Assembly: GCA_028554755.1 (NCBI GenBank) | Contig: JAPTOF010000003.1 | Location: 4,630,501 to 4,694,500 of the forward strand | DNA length: 64,000 nucleotides | Source of the DNA: Cordia subcordata | Taxonomy: Eukaryota; Streptophyta; Magnoliopsida; Boraginales; Cordiaceae | Direction of reading: 5' to 3' | Shown: positions 23,251 through 36,185 of the stretch, piece after piece | Position numbering within the stretch: position 1 is the stretch's first letter | Layout of the letters: the number at the start of each line of letters is the position of its first letter | The notes under the pieces: model-generated | The model's database searches: none | What the model was told of the DNA's origin: nothing | What the model saw: the letters and a program-made list of their open reading frames with translations, nothing else | Position numbers and translations under genes: made by a program

Positions 23251-24159
23251 AAAATATATATATATTAATAACGGTATAAGAAAGTTTTAATATTAGGTAA
23301 ATTTGAGGAACTTTTTTGGTATATATAAGTTCGAGTCTTCTTCTATACTAGTTTATGTAATATACTTTTGGAATAAAGCTCTTTATTTGAGAGTTTATCA
23401 GTTAGTAGTTAGACTTCAGTATTCTTTTTATAATTGAATTCCGTTAGCTTAATTTATCTAACCATTAAAAGAATTTTAATATAATAAATGATTTGTATTA
23501 TTTTGTTATTTCGCTTTAAATAATTTATCATTATTAAGTACGGTTACATTATAAAGAGATTTATACCTTATGTTTGGATTTGTCGTGGTCAAATATATTA
23601 TGCAATTTTTCTACTTTTGCAATTAGTGGCATCATATCAATTGTTTGATTTCATCTTTTTAGTTCGTCACTTTATATCTAGACTTTATTTGGAGACATTA
23701 ACACTTGGATCAATTTTATACCATGTGTTTAGATTTCCCATGCTCGAATATTTAATTTTTTCAATTTTTGTGATTAAAACATCATCTTGATTTTTGGAGT
23801 AACCTATCTACACTTTTTGGACATTTAATGAAATTATTGTTATGCTTATCTATTTCAATCTTCAATTGATATTTTCCACTTTGTTATTAAGCATGCAAAG
23901 TTTGTTTCCTAGAAAAAGAGAAATACAATTGAAAGAAATAAAAGTTATATATTATGTTTTTGTTTATTTCCCTTTCCTCGTTTAAAAATTGCTCGCAAAA
24001 TATGTAAACAAAACCAAAAAATGTAACAACAAATATTATCTATGGATGATTAAAATTTTACCTCTCATTTAATTGGAAACGATAAGTTCATAGTTCAAAA
24101 TAGATGTTGGAAAATCCTTACGAACTAAGAAATCTTGGCGGATGAGCTTGTTTCCATCG
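23251..24159. other. AT-rich spacer, no recognised gene
   Basis: No ORF of note and no repeat ends. A TA run lies near 23254-23266. Confidence 0.35.
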
Positions 24160-24171
24160 AAATTTGGCGAT

Positions 24172-25130
24172 CCCTTTTTTTTTTTGGCTAAGTTAGCAAG
24201 TGATTTGTATTATTCAAAAGAACTATGTACATCAAAAGGGAAATCATCCCAATCTAAACCAAAATACTAACATCAATTTTTTAGTTCCTGCACAAAAAGC
24301 TATTGACATGGTTCAATCTAAATTTTATACCAAAAGTAATTCTATTCCTGATTACAAACAGACAAAAGTCAAAAAGATGTTCTTCACTCCAGGAGCTTCA
24401 GCTGTTGAAGATCCAAGCATTTCACTCTTGCCAAACCGTGTGGACAATAGCTTCAAGAAAGAGTTTGCAAATAAAATGTTTCATCTCCTTGTTGCTGCAT
24501 CTTTTGATCAACTATTTACACCCATGATCCCAATTATATAACCAATGCGGGCCCTTGGCAAGCTTCATCCCTTTTTTCCAAGTTCTACGCGAGAACCAAC
24601 ATTCAAAGAACAAGTGGTTTCTGCTTTTCATTTCTCTTCTACAAAAAATGCATAAAGGGTCGACATTAATTCCCCAATTCACAAGTCTGTTTTAAGTAGG
24701 ATTTCGATCAAGCCAAAAAAAAATAGCCACGTGCAAAATGGATGTTTGGGTATGTGGCCTTTAAACCAGATTGTATCATGCCAATCAACCTTCAAGTGTT
24801 TTTGTCTAATGCAATTCCAGGCTCACGTTATGCTGAATTTTCCATCCAGGTTACCAATCCACCAAATGGTGTCATCTCGTTTAGGCTTTGCTTATTTAGT
24901 GTTCATAAACACTTAAATAGTAAAAAAAAAGTGAGAAAGTACTTTCTTTTAAGTACTTATAAGCACCTAAAATAAGCAAAGTCAAACACCGTAGAAGTCT
25001 ACCATCATAGCATTATGGTCAGAATCAGCTTCTTGAGGTATTTGATCACCAAAAATGTTAATGAGAATACCAAATGGGTGCCAGCAGTCCTTCCAAACTT
25101 CACACTGCTGCCATCTCCAACTTTGGGAAA
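24172..25130 (-). mobile_element. 5'-truncated LINE (L1-like) 3' end, with nested small MITE
   Basis: The minus-strand reading, with several stops and shifts, gives the region between reverse transcriptase and the 3' end of plant L1 elements. In order: VGDGSSVKF (about 25110), NLDGKFSI with a following AWN (about 24850), then the zf-RVT signature WHDTIWFKGHIPKHPFCTWL (about 24720-24790), and an 'FECW.SRR.W' like stretch. It ends in an A11 tail (T-run 24175-24185 on the plus strand). A perfect 12 bp duplication AAATTTGGCGAT flanks it (24160-24171 and 25131-25142). About 110 bp (24877-24988) interrupts it (separate entry). Not active. Confidence 0.85.
24877..24988. mobile_element. short fold-back MITE nested in the LINE
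   Basis: The inverted arms GGCTTTGCTTATTTAGTG and, from the right, GACTTTGCTTATTTTAGGTG flank a poly-A centre. LINE homology resumes on both sides with some element sequence missing between, so insertion came with a deletion. The arm sequence resembles the ends of the 42589-43140 MITE (GTTTAGCTTTGCTTGC). Confidence 0.55.
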
Positions 25131-25142
25131 AAATTTGGCGAT

Positions 25143-26979
25143 TCTTTCCTTGGGTGAATAGTTAAAAGTAATGACAAAAAATAGCATGGTTATGCAATTC
25201 TCGCCTCTTCTACTTAGCAAATCATGATTACTTTCTTTTTCCATACTAGTTTTATTTGAAAATTTACTACTAAAGATTTTATAGATTAACAAATAAAATC
25301 TCACAACTTGGTTAAATATAGCTTAAAAATTCTTTGGGTCGTCAAAATGAGGATAACATACCTTAGAGGTGACAGGATAATTTTGGAGACTATATACTTA
25401 TAGAATTAATTCTTAAAATGGTATTGAATTATTATTATTCATTTCCTTATTAGAAAACATGTAGATCTATGAGTAAATCACGTCCAATTTATATTCAAAA
25501 CACCATTAATTAGCCTTTCTTTAATAGAACTTCAAGATGCATTATCTACTCCGTTACTTTTTTAGTTTGTTATTCGAAAACTTATTCATTTTCCTTTGCG
25601 ACCTAGAGTACAACAAAGTCTACTTTAAATCCAATATAATTAATCGACTTTACTATTAGCTATACTAATAAGCAAGAGTGACTCTATCTCTCTCTTTCTT
25701 TTTTTTGCCCCCATGTTAACACACGGGGAACGTGGAGTCATTTGTTCAAATCCAATGTTAACGGGGAACGTGGAGTCGTTAGTTCAAATCCAATAATAGG
25801 TAGAATTTGTTAGATACCGAAGTCAATGGTATCTAATAAGCTTTTCGACCCCCGCCATAGAATTTAACAATTACGCCTACTTGTTCAACATTATATGTCT
25901 ATTCTGCCCTTCTAAAGGGAAAATCAACTCTAACAATTCCGTCATGGTCTACCAAAATGACTAGGAATGTCTTAGGAACAGATATAAGATTTGTCACTAC
26001 AAAAAAGATAATAATAACCCCACGATTAACTACTTCATTTATGTTCCATAAATCTATAAAAAGGGGGGAGCCAAATCAACTTGATTCCTTCTCACCACCA
26101 AATGGTAGCGGTTGGGTAGAGTCTTAACTACCACCCAACTGCTTACCACTAGCACTCCACGAGTGGATTAGTTGAGACAAATTTTATAGTAATAAAAATA
26201 CATGTCCTATCGAAATGTAATTTATAATTTGCTGTCCTCTTATTTAGAAGGCAAAGATTTACTTCCATAGAACAGATGATTCATTCGCATTGGCATGCAT
26301 TACCTAACAAGACATCAAAAGGAGAAGTTCTAATATTGAGATATAGTTTTGTTTATGTGTGCACATACATGTGTTTTAATAATGGGAAACATGCAAAATG
26401 TTATTTGGTATTTATTTTTCCTTGGTCGACTCTTCTCTGGAGAGTAGCATTTTTATTGAAGCTAATACATTTTATTATCTTTCACATCGAGCATGTGTCA
26501 TTTATATTACATTCTTTGGTTATTACGTATTTGTTTCTCCTTATTTTTCTAAGGATGAAATGTATACGACTATTTGGTCCAATTTTTAAAGACTTAAAGT
26601 TAATTTATGTAAATTTAAAAGTTGAAGATATTCTTTTGACTAATTTTCTTAAAGAGCTTTTAGATAAAAGTTGTAAATAGGAAACTCTAATTCAGAACTT
26701 TTCGAAAAAGGCTTTTACAAAATTATTTTCACATCAAAATTATATTTTTTCCTTCTTTTTCCCTCGAAACACTTGCATATATTTAAAATTTAAAATTATC
26801 TTCAAACAACTAAAAGTTAAAAAATCAAAAAAAAGTAATAAGGTCAAATATTCAAAGACTTTTTTTTTTATTCAACACCATTCGTAATAAAATTTTTACT
26901 ATGAAAAATAGTAAAAATTTTACAATTTAACAACTAAAATTTCAAGTGGACCGAACAGAATGTTCGACACTTGTGTATG
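25143..26979. other. spacer with a duplicated unit and a hairpin
   Basis: A unit of about 40 bp (GTTAAC..ACGGGGAACGTGGAGTC then GTTCAAATCCAAT) occurs twice in tandem at 25715-25756 and 25757-25794. The GTTCAAATCC core looks like a Pol III B box, so this may be a SINE remnant. A near-perfect hairpin lies at 26103-26147 (GGTAGCGGTTGGGT paired with ACCCAACTGCTTACC). The 134-codon frame at 26276-26680 is hydrophobic and AT-driven, with no domain. Confidence 0.35.
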
Positions 26980-27261
26980 TGTGTGCGTGTATATATGCTC
27001 TATTCTTAAAATGAGTATACACCTTATAAGATTTAAGATATCTTATCACATGCATCCTATGAAAACACAAAACAAACCGCGTCCTGTGAAAACACAAAAC
27101 AAATCATATTTTTTATCTTATAAAAAACAAGCAATTCATCTTATATTATTTTTTTACAACTATAAAATGCATAATATATATGATAAGATATCTTAAATCT
27201 TATAAAATATATCCAAATTTTAATAAGGTAATCATCTTAAATAAGATTATAACAAACACAC
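26980..27261. mobile_element. MITE, family K copy (TTATAAGATTTAAGATATCTTATC type)
   Basis: Both arms contain CTTATAAGATTTAAGATATC in inverted order, followed by CTTATCA, and the right end reads (opposite strand) GTGTGTTTGTTATAATCTTATTT. Homologous to 55220-55489 and more distantly to the insert in the left LTR at 30113-30718. The left end is degraded. Confidence 0.55.
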
Positions 27262-28262
27262 TAATAAGTTAATAGAGGTGATAATAAGATCTGAATCACA
27301 TATACAAAATTAATAATGCAAAAAGAAATGGTGGAGATCTGAACAATTTATACCATATTAAATGGATTGGACAAGCAAATGAGATTCATATATTATATAT
27401 TCGCTATAACTTTTTAAAAAATTTAAGATAATAATGACTTATTCCGAATTATTGTTAAGATCTAGTTATTCAATAATTTCATTTTTGAAACTTACTTTTT
27501 CAAAATCGCGATTTAAATAAAACCCTCAATAATTTCTGGGATCCATCTTGGCCTCGTCGTTTATTTATCCTTTTCCTGTGGTTTTTAAGGTGGGAATACA
27601 TCATAAGTAAAACTCTATTATAAATATTCTCAAGTTCAAACCTATATGCTCTTATTACAAACATATCATTTAGCTTTTAATTAATCTTAAATATGTGTCA
27701 AGGAAAACAATATATTATGCCATATTGTTATATAGTTATGACATGAATCTAATTTGACTTTGTTAAAACGAGTTTCTCGTTATAGAAAATATGAGATTCT
27801 TCAGACATCCCAAAATTTGCAAGTGTCCCTCAATCGCAACCTAGATTATTTTGTGCTTGATTTTCTCACGTATGTTACTCGCGTTTTAATGATGAGCATG
27901 CTCTCCATTAATTTCGATATGGAGTATTAAATATGATGTATCACGTAGGATTGAGCTACTGCTATTTGTGTGTTCGTGCATTCATTTTCATGCTAAAATA
28001 ATAGCATTGGAAATCATTAGGCAAAAAGTATCTTTTTTTGCCTTTTTACTATGTCAAACGACAGCAAACTGATGTTAAGCAATTCTGTTTAAGTCTAATC
28101 AACATGTTGAGTTAAAGGTCGGCAGAGGGGGTTAAGAAGTCAAAAAGTAAATTGGTCTTTGTTTCCACCAAATTTAAATTGTTCATTAACAAGCACTCAT
28201 TATAATTACGAGACGACACGTATTATTTGATAATTATCAAATTACCTTTATTCTTATAAAAA
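27262..28262. other. AT-rich spacer
   Basis: Nothing recognised beyond a tRNA B-box-like GTTCAAACC near 27634, too isolated to call. Confidence 0.3.
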
Positions 28263-28610
28263 GAGTTATATCCTATGGTTCTTGAACTATGATCCTTGAA
28301 ATAATTTGGTTCTTAAATCACCAAAGTGCATATTTTAGTCCTTAAATTATTGACAATTGTTCAACATTAGTCTAACTAACGTTTCCGTCCAAAATTAATG
28401 AAAATTGCACGACAAAAGTATGTGATGGTGAAAAACATGAGGGTTTTTCTTTTGCGTTGATAGTTTCTGGATGAAAAAATGTTAATTGGACCAAGGTTGT
28501 TCAGTACTTCAGTTGTCAATAGTTTAGGGACTAAAAGACACACTTTGATAATTTAATAACTAAATTGCCCCAAGGGTCATAGTTCAAGGACCGGAAGAGG
28601 AATTTACCCT
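28263..28610. mobile_element. fold-back MITE with TIRs like Mutator-type ends
   Basis: The left arm 'TCCTATGGTTCTTGAACTATGA' and the right arm (opposite strand) 'TTCCTCTTCCGGTCCTTGAACTATGA' continue as inverted copies through 'AATTTGGTTCTTAAATCACCAAAGTG' and 'TTTTAGTCCTTAAATTATTGACAA' blocks for about 110 bp. No clear duplication was seen at the ends. A diverged right arm of the same family lies at about 13350-13440. Confidence 0.55.
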
Positions 28611-29659
28611 GCAAAAAAAATATAAGACCACTTAAATAAAGAACAAATGAATAATACTATACTAAAACTAAATAGATACTATTAATGATTATCAAATTAT
28701 CTACAAACGATTTAATTATGAGTAAATATATTGTAGTTAAATTAATATCTAGAAATAAAATTGTTTTTTTTGGTCAAAAATAATTGTTCATTATTTCCAA
28801 ACTCGTGTTCTTTATAATTATCTAAATATTTTTTTTTCTGATCACCAACACCATTGATATTTTAAAGGCTCAAAATAATTTCAGCCCATGTATGATTAAC
28901 AACACTTTAAACAGCATTATTAATTAAAATCAGCTCATCATTTCTATAAACAAGCACACCACTATGTTACACTTTTTAAAGTACCAAATACAAACATGAA
29001 CCAACATCTGACGAAAAATGTTCTCCAAAAGTAGCGTGAATCATTATCATTCATGCTGAATTTTTAATCTTCTTTTTCCTCTTAGTCTTAGTTGTACTTA
29101 ATTATTCATGATTAATTATTGTCTTATTGTCTCCCTTAAAACTAACCTCTCACGTGTTATTATCTCTCATATAATGATAATATTTCTTGTTATGTATATA
29201 ACCTATTAATTACTACTTCATCTAAAAGATTTACAATTATTAAAAAATATTTGATTTTTTTTATTGTACTTAACACATTTTTTAACGTATAAGTGTAAGA
29301 TTTTAACTCATAACTTAAACTTTAATATTATATTTTGTTATTTTTGTCATTTAAAAATTAGGTTTACGCAAATCTTATTAGGTTGACATATTTAATGGAA
29401 GTAGAAGACTGGTGCATCTGTTCACTTTGGACCATGTTTGGTGGCAGGTTGAGTATGTTGGTTACTTGGTCCCCTAGCTTTAATTTATAGCTTCGATCAT
29501 TATCTGATAATGCTTTGCTTTTGTTAATGAATTTTCTTTTTTCACAAAAAGGAGGGGAAAAAAAAAAAGAAAAACTTTGCTTTTATAGCGACAATTGGCG
29601 GTAACTTGCTCCCCGTGGTTGGTAATCAAGAGATGGCAGTTTTGTAAGTCCGACTGGCA
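28611..29659. other. AT-rich spacer left of the copia element
   Basis: No ORF, repeat ends or RNA gene recognised. Confidence 0.3.
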
Positions 29660-29664
29660 TTTGT

Positions 29665-31057
29665 TGTTAGAAACATATGTGAATGAAAAATTTGATAATA
29701 AAATTTGTGAATTAGTAATTTTATAATTTAATTTATGGTTAATTCATCATCATATTTCGAATTGACTTTAACATGGAGCTTGAAAGAAGTTTGATATGTA
29801 AAGCTTTACATATGCATATATTACGAGAATGTAAGTCACATGGTCTATGACCACAATCATGAGGTAATAATTGCACGAAATGCAAATGGCTTTATAAGCA
29901 ATTAAAGTGTAGCGATGTTATTAATGTTACCCTTCAAATAAGCACCTGTTTTGTGAAACTTATGTGAACATTTCATTATCCATTTAAGTTCCTATTATGG
30001 TGGTATTTAGCTAGTTAGATTTGCTTTAATTTATAAGTCCTGTGTATAGTCTTGGTTGTGTAGCTATTCATTGTGGAAAAAAATCCAAAAATCTTTCTTG
30101 CTTATTCTCTACTAGCCTGTTTGGAATTGTCTTATTTGAAATCTGAAATCTGATAAGCATCTTATCTGATAAGTGTCTTATAAGAAATAAGTGTTTGATA
30201 CAATAAGACTGTTTGGTTTATCAGTTGAAATGCTGTTATAAATTACTTTAATAATAATTTAATCAATTTTAACTCATGCTATTTTAATTTTATAATTAAT
30301 AATAAATTATAAAATATAAATATTAATTAATTTTCAATTTTGTTTTAAAAATTTTAAATTTTTGAAATTTTAATTTTTACTATTTAATTTTTAATATTTT
30401 TATTTTTTAAATTTTAAATTTTAAATTTTTAAATTTTTTATTTTAATTTTTTAATCTTTAATTTTTAATATTTAATATTTTATTTTTAAATTTTAAATTT
30501 TATTTTTATTTTAAATTTTTAAATTTTTATTTTTAATTATTTTCTAACTAATAAAATAAGATATAAGTACCCAAAACCCAACTTATTTTTTATAATTACA
30601 AATAAGATATCTTATGAAAAGTATCTTATAAGTATTTTATAATCAGCTGATAACAAATAATCTTTTTCACATAAGTTGTCAAATAAGATAAGTGTCTTAT
30701 AATAAGATCCAAACAAACACAGCATACATACAATAGCATATAGATTGCATTTTTAATTTTCAAAAGAGAGTTCATCATTGTCATTCGTAAGCTCTTGCAA
30801 AGGTGTGCTACCTGACGTAAGAAGTAAAACCGTTATATTCTGAAAAAGATATGCCACGACCCTTAGCACCATTGTGGAGTTGTAAATTCCTTAAAGAAAT
30901 CGTCCTATGAGCCTCAATTTTGTTATTTATTTTCTATTTACATATTCGTATTGTACTGGTTTGATTTGATAAAAGTAATAATATAATATTTTGCTTATTT
31001 CCTTTCAATTTCTAAATTCCAATTTATATTCTTATTTTGCATATCTTATTTCTAACA
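29665..31057 (+). repeat. left LTR of the copia element, split by a MITE
   Basis: 1393 bp against 787 bp for the right LTR; the difference is one AT-rich insert at about 30113-30718. It starts TGTTAGAAA and ends TTTCTAACA, a perfect short inverted terminal repeat. Confidence 0.88.
30113..30718. mobile_element. MITE inserted in the left LTR
   Basis: Absent from the right LTR. The ends CTGTTTGGAATTGTCTTAT (left) and, opposite strand, TTTGTTTGGATCTTATTAT (right) are inverted copies. Inner blocks GATAAG.GTCTTAT also pair. The middle is a near-pure A/T tract of TTTTAAATTTTAAA units. Target duplication not certain. Confidence 0.7.
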
Positions 31058-31431
31058 AGCTTGAGGGATTTATTCTTATTCTATTCTTTAAAACGGGTTT
31101 AAGAGTTGTAGTACCTATTTGCGCACAGTTTCAAATTTGTATCATCAGTTACTCTTGAATTTCTACAATGTTGGAAAGACTATGGTATCTATTCCTTATA
31201 GTCTTCAAACTTGTTTAAACAGATACTGATATTTTTATATATTTGGCTTTGATTGTGGGGTACTAACTTATGTTATTTAAGTGCAGAGAATTACCTTAGC
31301 TTTGAAACATTTTTAGAAATAACGAGAATCAAACCCAAACTAGAAATAATGACCAAGTCCAATTTGTAGATAATATCCAAACTTGGAACGCTAGGACAAG
31401 TCTAACTGGGGTATCGATTGGTATCCAAAAT

Positions 31432-32015
31432 TTGAGGTGTACACGGGCAGTTTGGGCAGTTTTATTAGCAATTATTTGACCAAACCAATTTTGGTGGTTT
31501 GCAAAATTTATGAAATCAAAACCAACCAAGATAATAGAAAAATCAACGGTTTCAGTTAAAGCAGTTTTTGAGCGGTTTTGGGCGGTCTTAAAATCTGGTT
31601 GTTGCATACTTAAATATACAACATAATCATATTAATCAAGTAATAATTTTCTAAATCCCAACAACAATTACAAACCCTATAGCTAAATCATCCAATTTTT
31701 TTAACTATTAAATGCTCTTTTTTTTTATTATCTTGTTTGGTGCACAAACCTAAAGATTGATTTAGGTATGAAGAGAAAACCATAAAAGTGAAGAGTAAAG
31801 ACAAAAAAAGTAACTATGCGAATATGCATTAAAAATAAGAAACTTTAAGTGTATGTCATTAACTATATATATTTTTTAGATATTATTAAGAATTAAAATA
31901 GTATGTATGTATGTATGAATGTGTGTGTGTGTCTGTGTGTGTGTATACACATGTATATTTCGATTCGATTCAGCCAAAATGATTTTTTTAGTTTTAGCAG
32001 TTTTATGTTCACCCC
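31432..32015. mobile_element. hAT-type MITE inserted in the copia gag region
   Basis: Flanked by the 10 bp direct repeat TATCCAAAAT (31422-31431 and 32016-32025), with ends TTGAGGTGTACA and, opposite strand, GGGGTGAACATA. The gag reading frame is collinear on the two sides when the insert is ignored. It holds a GT/TATG microsatellite (about 31900-31950) and inverted 'GCAGTTT.GGCAGTTT' / 'AAAACTGCTAAAAC' arms. The nearby 149-codon ORF beginning at 31903 starts inside this insert, so its start is artificial. Confidence 0.72.
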
Positions 32016-32025
32016 TATCCAAAAT

Positions 32026-35000
32026 GTTACTACTGCATGGAATAGCCCAACTTTTGGAATTGCCTTGGTTGGAGTTTCTCCTATGGGTGCTACTGGAAAT
32101 GTTGGAATGTTTCTAACGAATAATATGACTGTGGAGGCTCCAGGGACCGTACAAGGATTTCGTGGCTATGGATCCAGGACTAGATTCACCTTTGGCTCGA
32201 TTGGTCGAGGTTTTAGGCAAGTGACCAATGCAGCAAATGTTGCTGGTTCAAGCAACGGGTTTGGAGGCGCTATAAATGTTGCTGGTATGAGCAATACTTT
32301 CGGGGGTAGGCTTGCGTTTGGCATAACCAACTATGCGCTTTCACCATCATAGAAGCCAGAGAAGTTTATTGGCAAAGATTACAAGCTGTGGCAGTTCCAA
32401 ATGGAGTTCTATCTCACTGTCTTGGGGTTATTCATATATGTGTAGCAAGCTACTCCAGTACTAGGAGATAACCCGAATATGCAAGCAGTGGCAACGGTGA
32501 ATGCGTATAAGTACTACGATTTTTGTCAAAATTACATTTTGAATTGCTTAAATAATTCATTGTATAAAGTGTATGATAAATGTTAAATTCCAAAAGAAAT
32601 ATAGGTATCATTAGAGGAGAAATATGAGCTAGAAAGTGCAAACACGAAGAAACTTCGTGGTAACTAGATTTCTAGAGTTCTCTATGATAGATTATAAACT
32701 AAAAATGTCTTAGGTGCAAGAATATCAACTGATCATCCACTTCATGCTGAGAGGATGCCACAAGTTGAGCAATTCTTGGTGGCGGCTTTGATCGATAAAT
32801 TGCCTCCTAGGTGGAATGAGTTCAAGAATCAGCTCAAACATAAGCAGCAGAAAATGACAATGAAGAACTTAATCCTGCGGCTGAGAATTAAGGAGGAAAA
32901 CCGATCAACTGGCAAAATGGGGTATCCATGGCAGAATCAACTCCAAGGCTCATGCAGTGGAGCATGGTCTAAACCCTAACAAGAAGAGGAAATTCACAAG
33001 CCAAACTAATCAGGACCAAAAAGGTAAGGGTAAAGTAGTTGCTCAGAAACCTAACAAGAAGTAGTCCAGCGGGCTATGCTACATCTATGACAAAAGGGTC
33101 ATAAGGCGAAGAACTATAAGTTGTGCAAAAGGAAGGCCTTTGCAAATCTTGTGGACAGCTTGGGAAATGACGTGGCGAATCTGAATATTTTAGCTGTAGT
33201 GTCCAAGATGAATATAGTGGGCAACTCGAAGCAACGGTTCGAAGACACAGGGGCAACAAGACATGTTTGTTCTAAAAGAAAGTTGTTCTTTTCCTACACG
33301 GCTAATTCAAAAGGGAAAGTCCTATACATGAAGAACTCTGCAACTTCTCATGTGGTAGGCACAGGAACTGTTGTTTTAGAGATGACCTCTGGTGTTAAGC
33401 TAACTCTGAAAAATATTTTACATGTTCCTGAGATTAGAAAGAATTTGGTGTCTAGCTCTCTGTTAGGTAAAGCCGGTCTTTTTATGCTTTTTAGTTTTAA
33501 TAAAGTTGTAATAAAGAAACGATACAATTTTAAGGGAAAGGACCATCTCAATGAGGGGATGTATAAACTAAGTATTAAAGCCCAGTCCTAAATGATAATA
33601 TAATTGCTGGGCCTTCTTGCCAAAATGAAATGAATAAAATTGTTCCTTCTGCTTACTTTTCTAAGTCTCATACTTTATGGCACGAACATTTAGGACATAT
33701 GAATTATGATTGCTTAAACAAACTTGTAAAAATGGGTCTAACCCATAGAGTGGATTTTACTAACCATAAAAAATGTGAAGTTTGTGCGGAATCAAAATTA
33801 ATTAAAGCATCTTTCAAATTAGTGAAGAGAGTCACAGAACCTTTTGAGTTAACATTTGCGACTTAAAATATGTGTAAACAAGAGGTGGTAAAAAGTATTT
33901 TATAACTTTTATTGATGATTGCACAAGGTAGTGCTATGTATATTTGCTAAGATCCAAAGATGAAGCTTTGAATGCTTTCAAACTATACCAAGTTAAGGTA
34001 GAAAATCCACTAGACAAGAAAATCAAAACTTTGAAAAATGATAGAGGTAGAGAATATGTATATCCCTTTGACTCTTATTGTGCTGAACAAGGGATAATAT
34101 ACCAAACTACGACTCCTTATTATCCACAACAAAATGATGTCACTGAACAAAAATAGGAATTCTTAAAGAAATGATGAACGCCTTCTTTATAAACTCGAGT
34201 TTACCTCACAACTTGTAGGGAGAAACTGTTTTAACTATTAAACATGTTTTCAATAAAATACCCCACAAGCAATTAGAAAAGACTCCGTAATAATAATGAA
34301 AAAGACAACTACCTTCCTACAAATATCTCAAGGTATGGGGTGTCTAGCTAAGGTAAGAGTTCTAACTCTGAAACAAGTCAAAATTGGGCCTAAAACAGTT
34401 GACTGCATTTTCATTGGGTATGCACAGAATAATGCTATGTATAGATATCTAGTACACAAGTTAGAAATTTTTGACATTCATGAAAATTTGATCATTGATT
34501 CATGAAATGCTTTGTTCTTTGAATCAATATTTTCGTGTAAAAGGCCACAGGAATCAAGTTCTTCTGAACCATGTTTATCTAAAAGAACTTCTGACCACTC
34601 AAATATAGATAAAGAGGTTACAACTGATGAACCTAGATGTAGTAAAAAGGCAAGGACGTCTATGTCATTTGGGTCGGACTTTATAGCTTTTATGTTAAAA
34701 AATAAGCCCAGAACTTTCAAAGAAGCCATGTCTACCCCTGAGGTGCACCTCTTTGAGAGGTGGTGAATAGTAAAATTGAGTCCATCATGTACAACTATGC
34801 ATAGAAGTTGAGAGATCTACCTCATGAAGATAAACCTTTAGAGTGTAAATGGATTTTCAAGAGGAAGATGAAAGCCAATGAATCTATTGATAAGTATAAA
34901 GCCCGACTGGTTATAAAAGGTTATAGCCAGAAATAAGGTCTTGATTACTTTGACAAATATTCACCAGTTACAAGAATAACATCCATTCGAGTGTTCACAG

Positions 35001-36185
35001 CTATTGCAGCTATATATAACTTGGAGATCCATCAAATGGATATGAAGACAGCTTTCTTAAATGGAGATCTAAAAAAGGAGATCTATATAGAACAACCTGA
35101 AGGATTTGTTGTTCTAGGTCAAGAGAAGAAAGTTTGCAAGCTTGTGAAATCTCTTTATGGATTGAACAAACACCTAAGCAATGGCATGAAAAATTTGATC
35201 AAGTCATGCTGGCAAAATGGTTTTAAAACTAATGATTGTGACAAGTGTGTCTACTGGAAGGGTACAAATCAAAATTTTGTCATTGTTTGTCTTTATGTAG
35301 ACGACATACTTATAAGGGCAAGTGATTATGTCTACAAAGAAAATGCTTTCCTAGAACTTTGAAATGAGAGACATGGGGGTTACAGATTTGATCCTAGGTA
35401 TAAAAATCATTAAGACACCCGATGGTTAGAACTTGACCCAGTTTAATTACATTGAGAAGATACTAGATAGATTTAATAAAGGTGATAATGTGATTTCAAA
35501 AACTCCTTTACATGTAAGTGTATATCTAAAGAAAAACATGAGGGAAGGGGTGTCTTAATTGGAATGTTCTTGGACTATAAAGAGTTTAATATATATAATG
35601 AATTGTACGAGACCTGACACAGCCTATGCAGTAAATAGGTTAAGTTGATATACTAGTAATCTTAGTCAAGAACATTGGGTTGCTGCTATTAAGGTCTTAA
35701 GGTACTTGAGATACGCCATGAATTATGGGCTATATTACACAAGAGATCCAGCGGTAATAGAAAGGTGTAGTGACGCTAATTAGATATCTGACACCAAAGA
35801 CTCGAGATCCACGAGTTGATATCTCTTTACCTTAGCAGGTGTAGCTGTGTCATGGAAGTCTTGTAAGCAAACGTGTATAGCCAAATCCGCTATGGAATCT
35901 GATTTTATAGCTTTGGACAAAGCTGGGAAAGAAGCTAAATGACTTCAACAATTCTTAAAGGATATTCCATGTTGGCCAAAGCTTGTGGCAGCTGTCAGTA
36001 TTCGCTGTGATAGTCAATCTGCAATTGGCAAGGGACAAAGCGTTATGTATAATAGTAAGTCTAGGCATATACGCCATAGACATCACACCGTTAAGCAATT
36101 GTTCTGTAATGACATTATCATTCTAGACCATATGAAATCTAAAGATAACATTGCAGATCCGCTCATCAAAGGGGTGAATAAATAA
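32026..36185 (+). pseudogene. copia gag-pol remnant (frameshifted, many stops)
   Basis: Domains in order: gag with KFIGKDYKLWQFQMEFYL near 32355-32420 and LPPRWNEFKNQL near 32800; protease active-site DTGA at about 33245; GAG-pre-integrase LWHEHLGHMN with the C..C pair (KCEVC) at about 33680-33790; integrase core pieces FIDDCTR (about 33910), LKNDRGREY (about 34033) and PYYPQQNDVTEQ (about 34110); reverse transcriptase with QMDMKTAFLNGDL (about 35035) and the catalytic CLYVDDIL (about 35290); RNase H with SQSAIGKGQ (about 36015) and a C-terminal HIRHRHH motif. In-frame stops occur in gag, integrase and RT. No intact product can be made. Confidence 0.9.

Noticed and set aside
22925..23251. 108-codon minus-strand ORF
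   Set aside because: It falls in the probable leader of the WD40 gene, is low-complexity and shows no domain.
31903..32352. 149-codon ORF as a complete gene
   Set aside because: Its first ~40 codons are the GT-rich microsatellite end of a nested MITE; the rest is copia gag.
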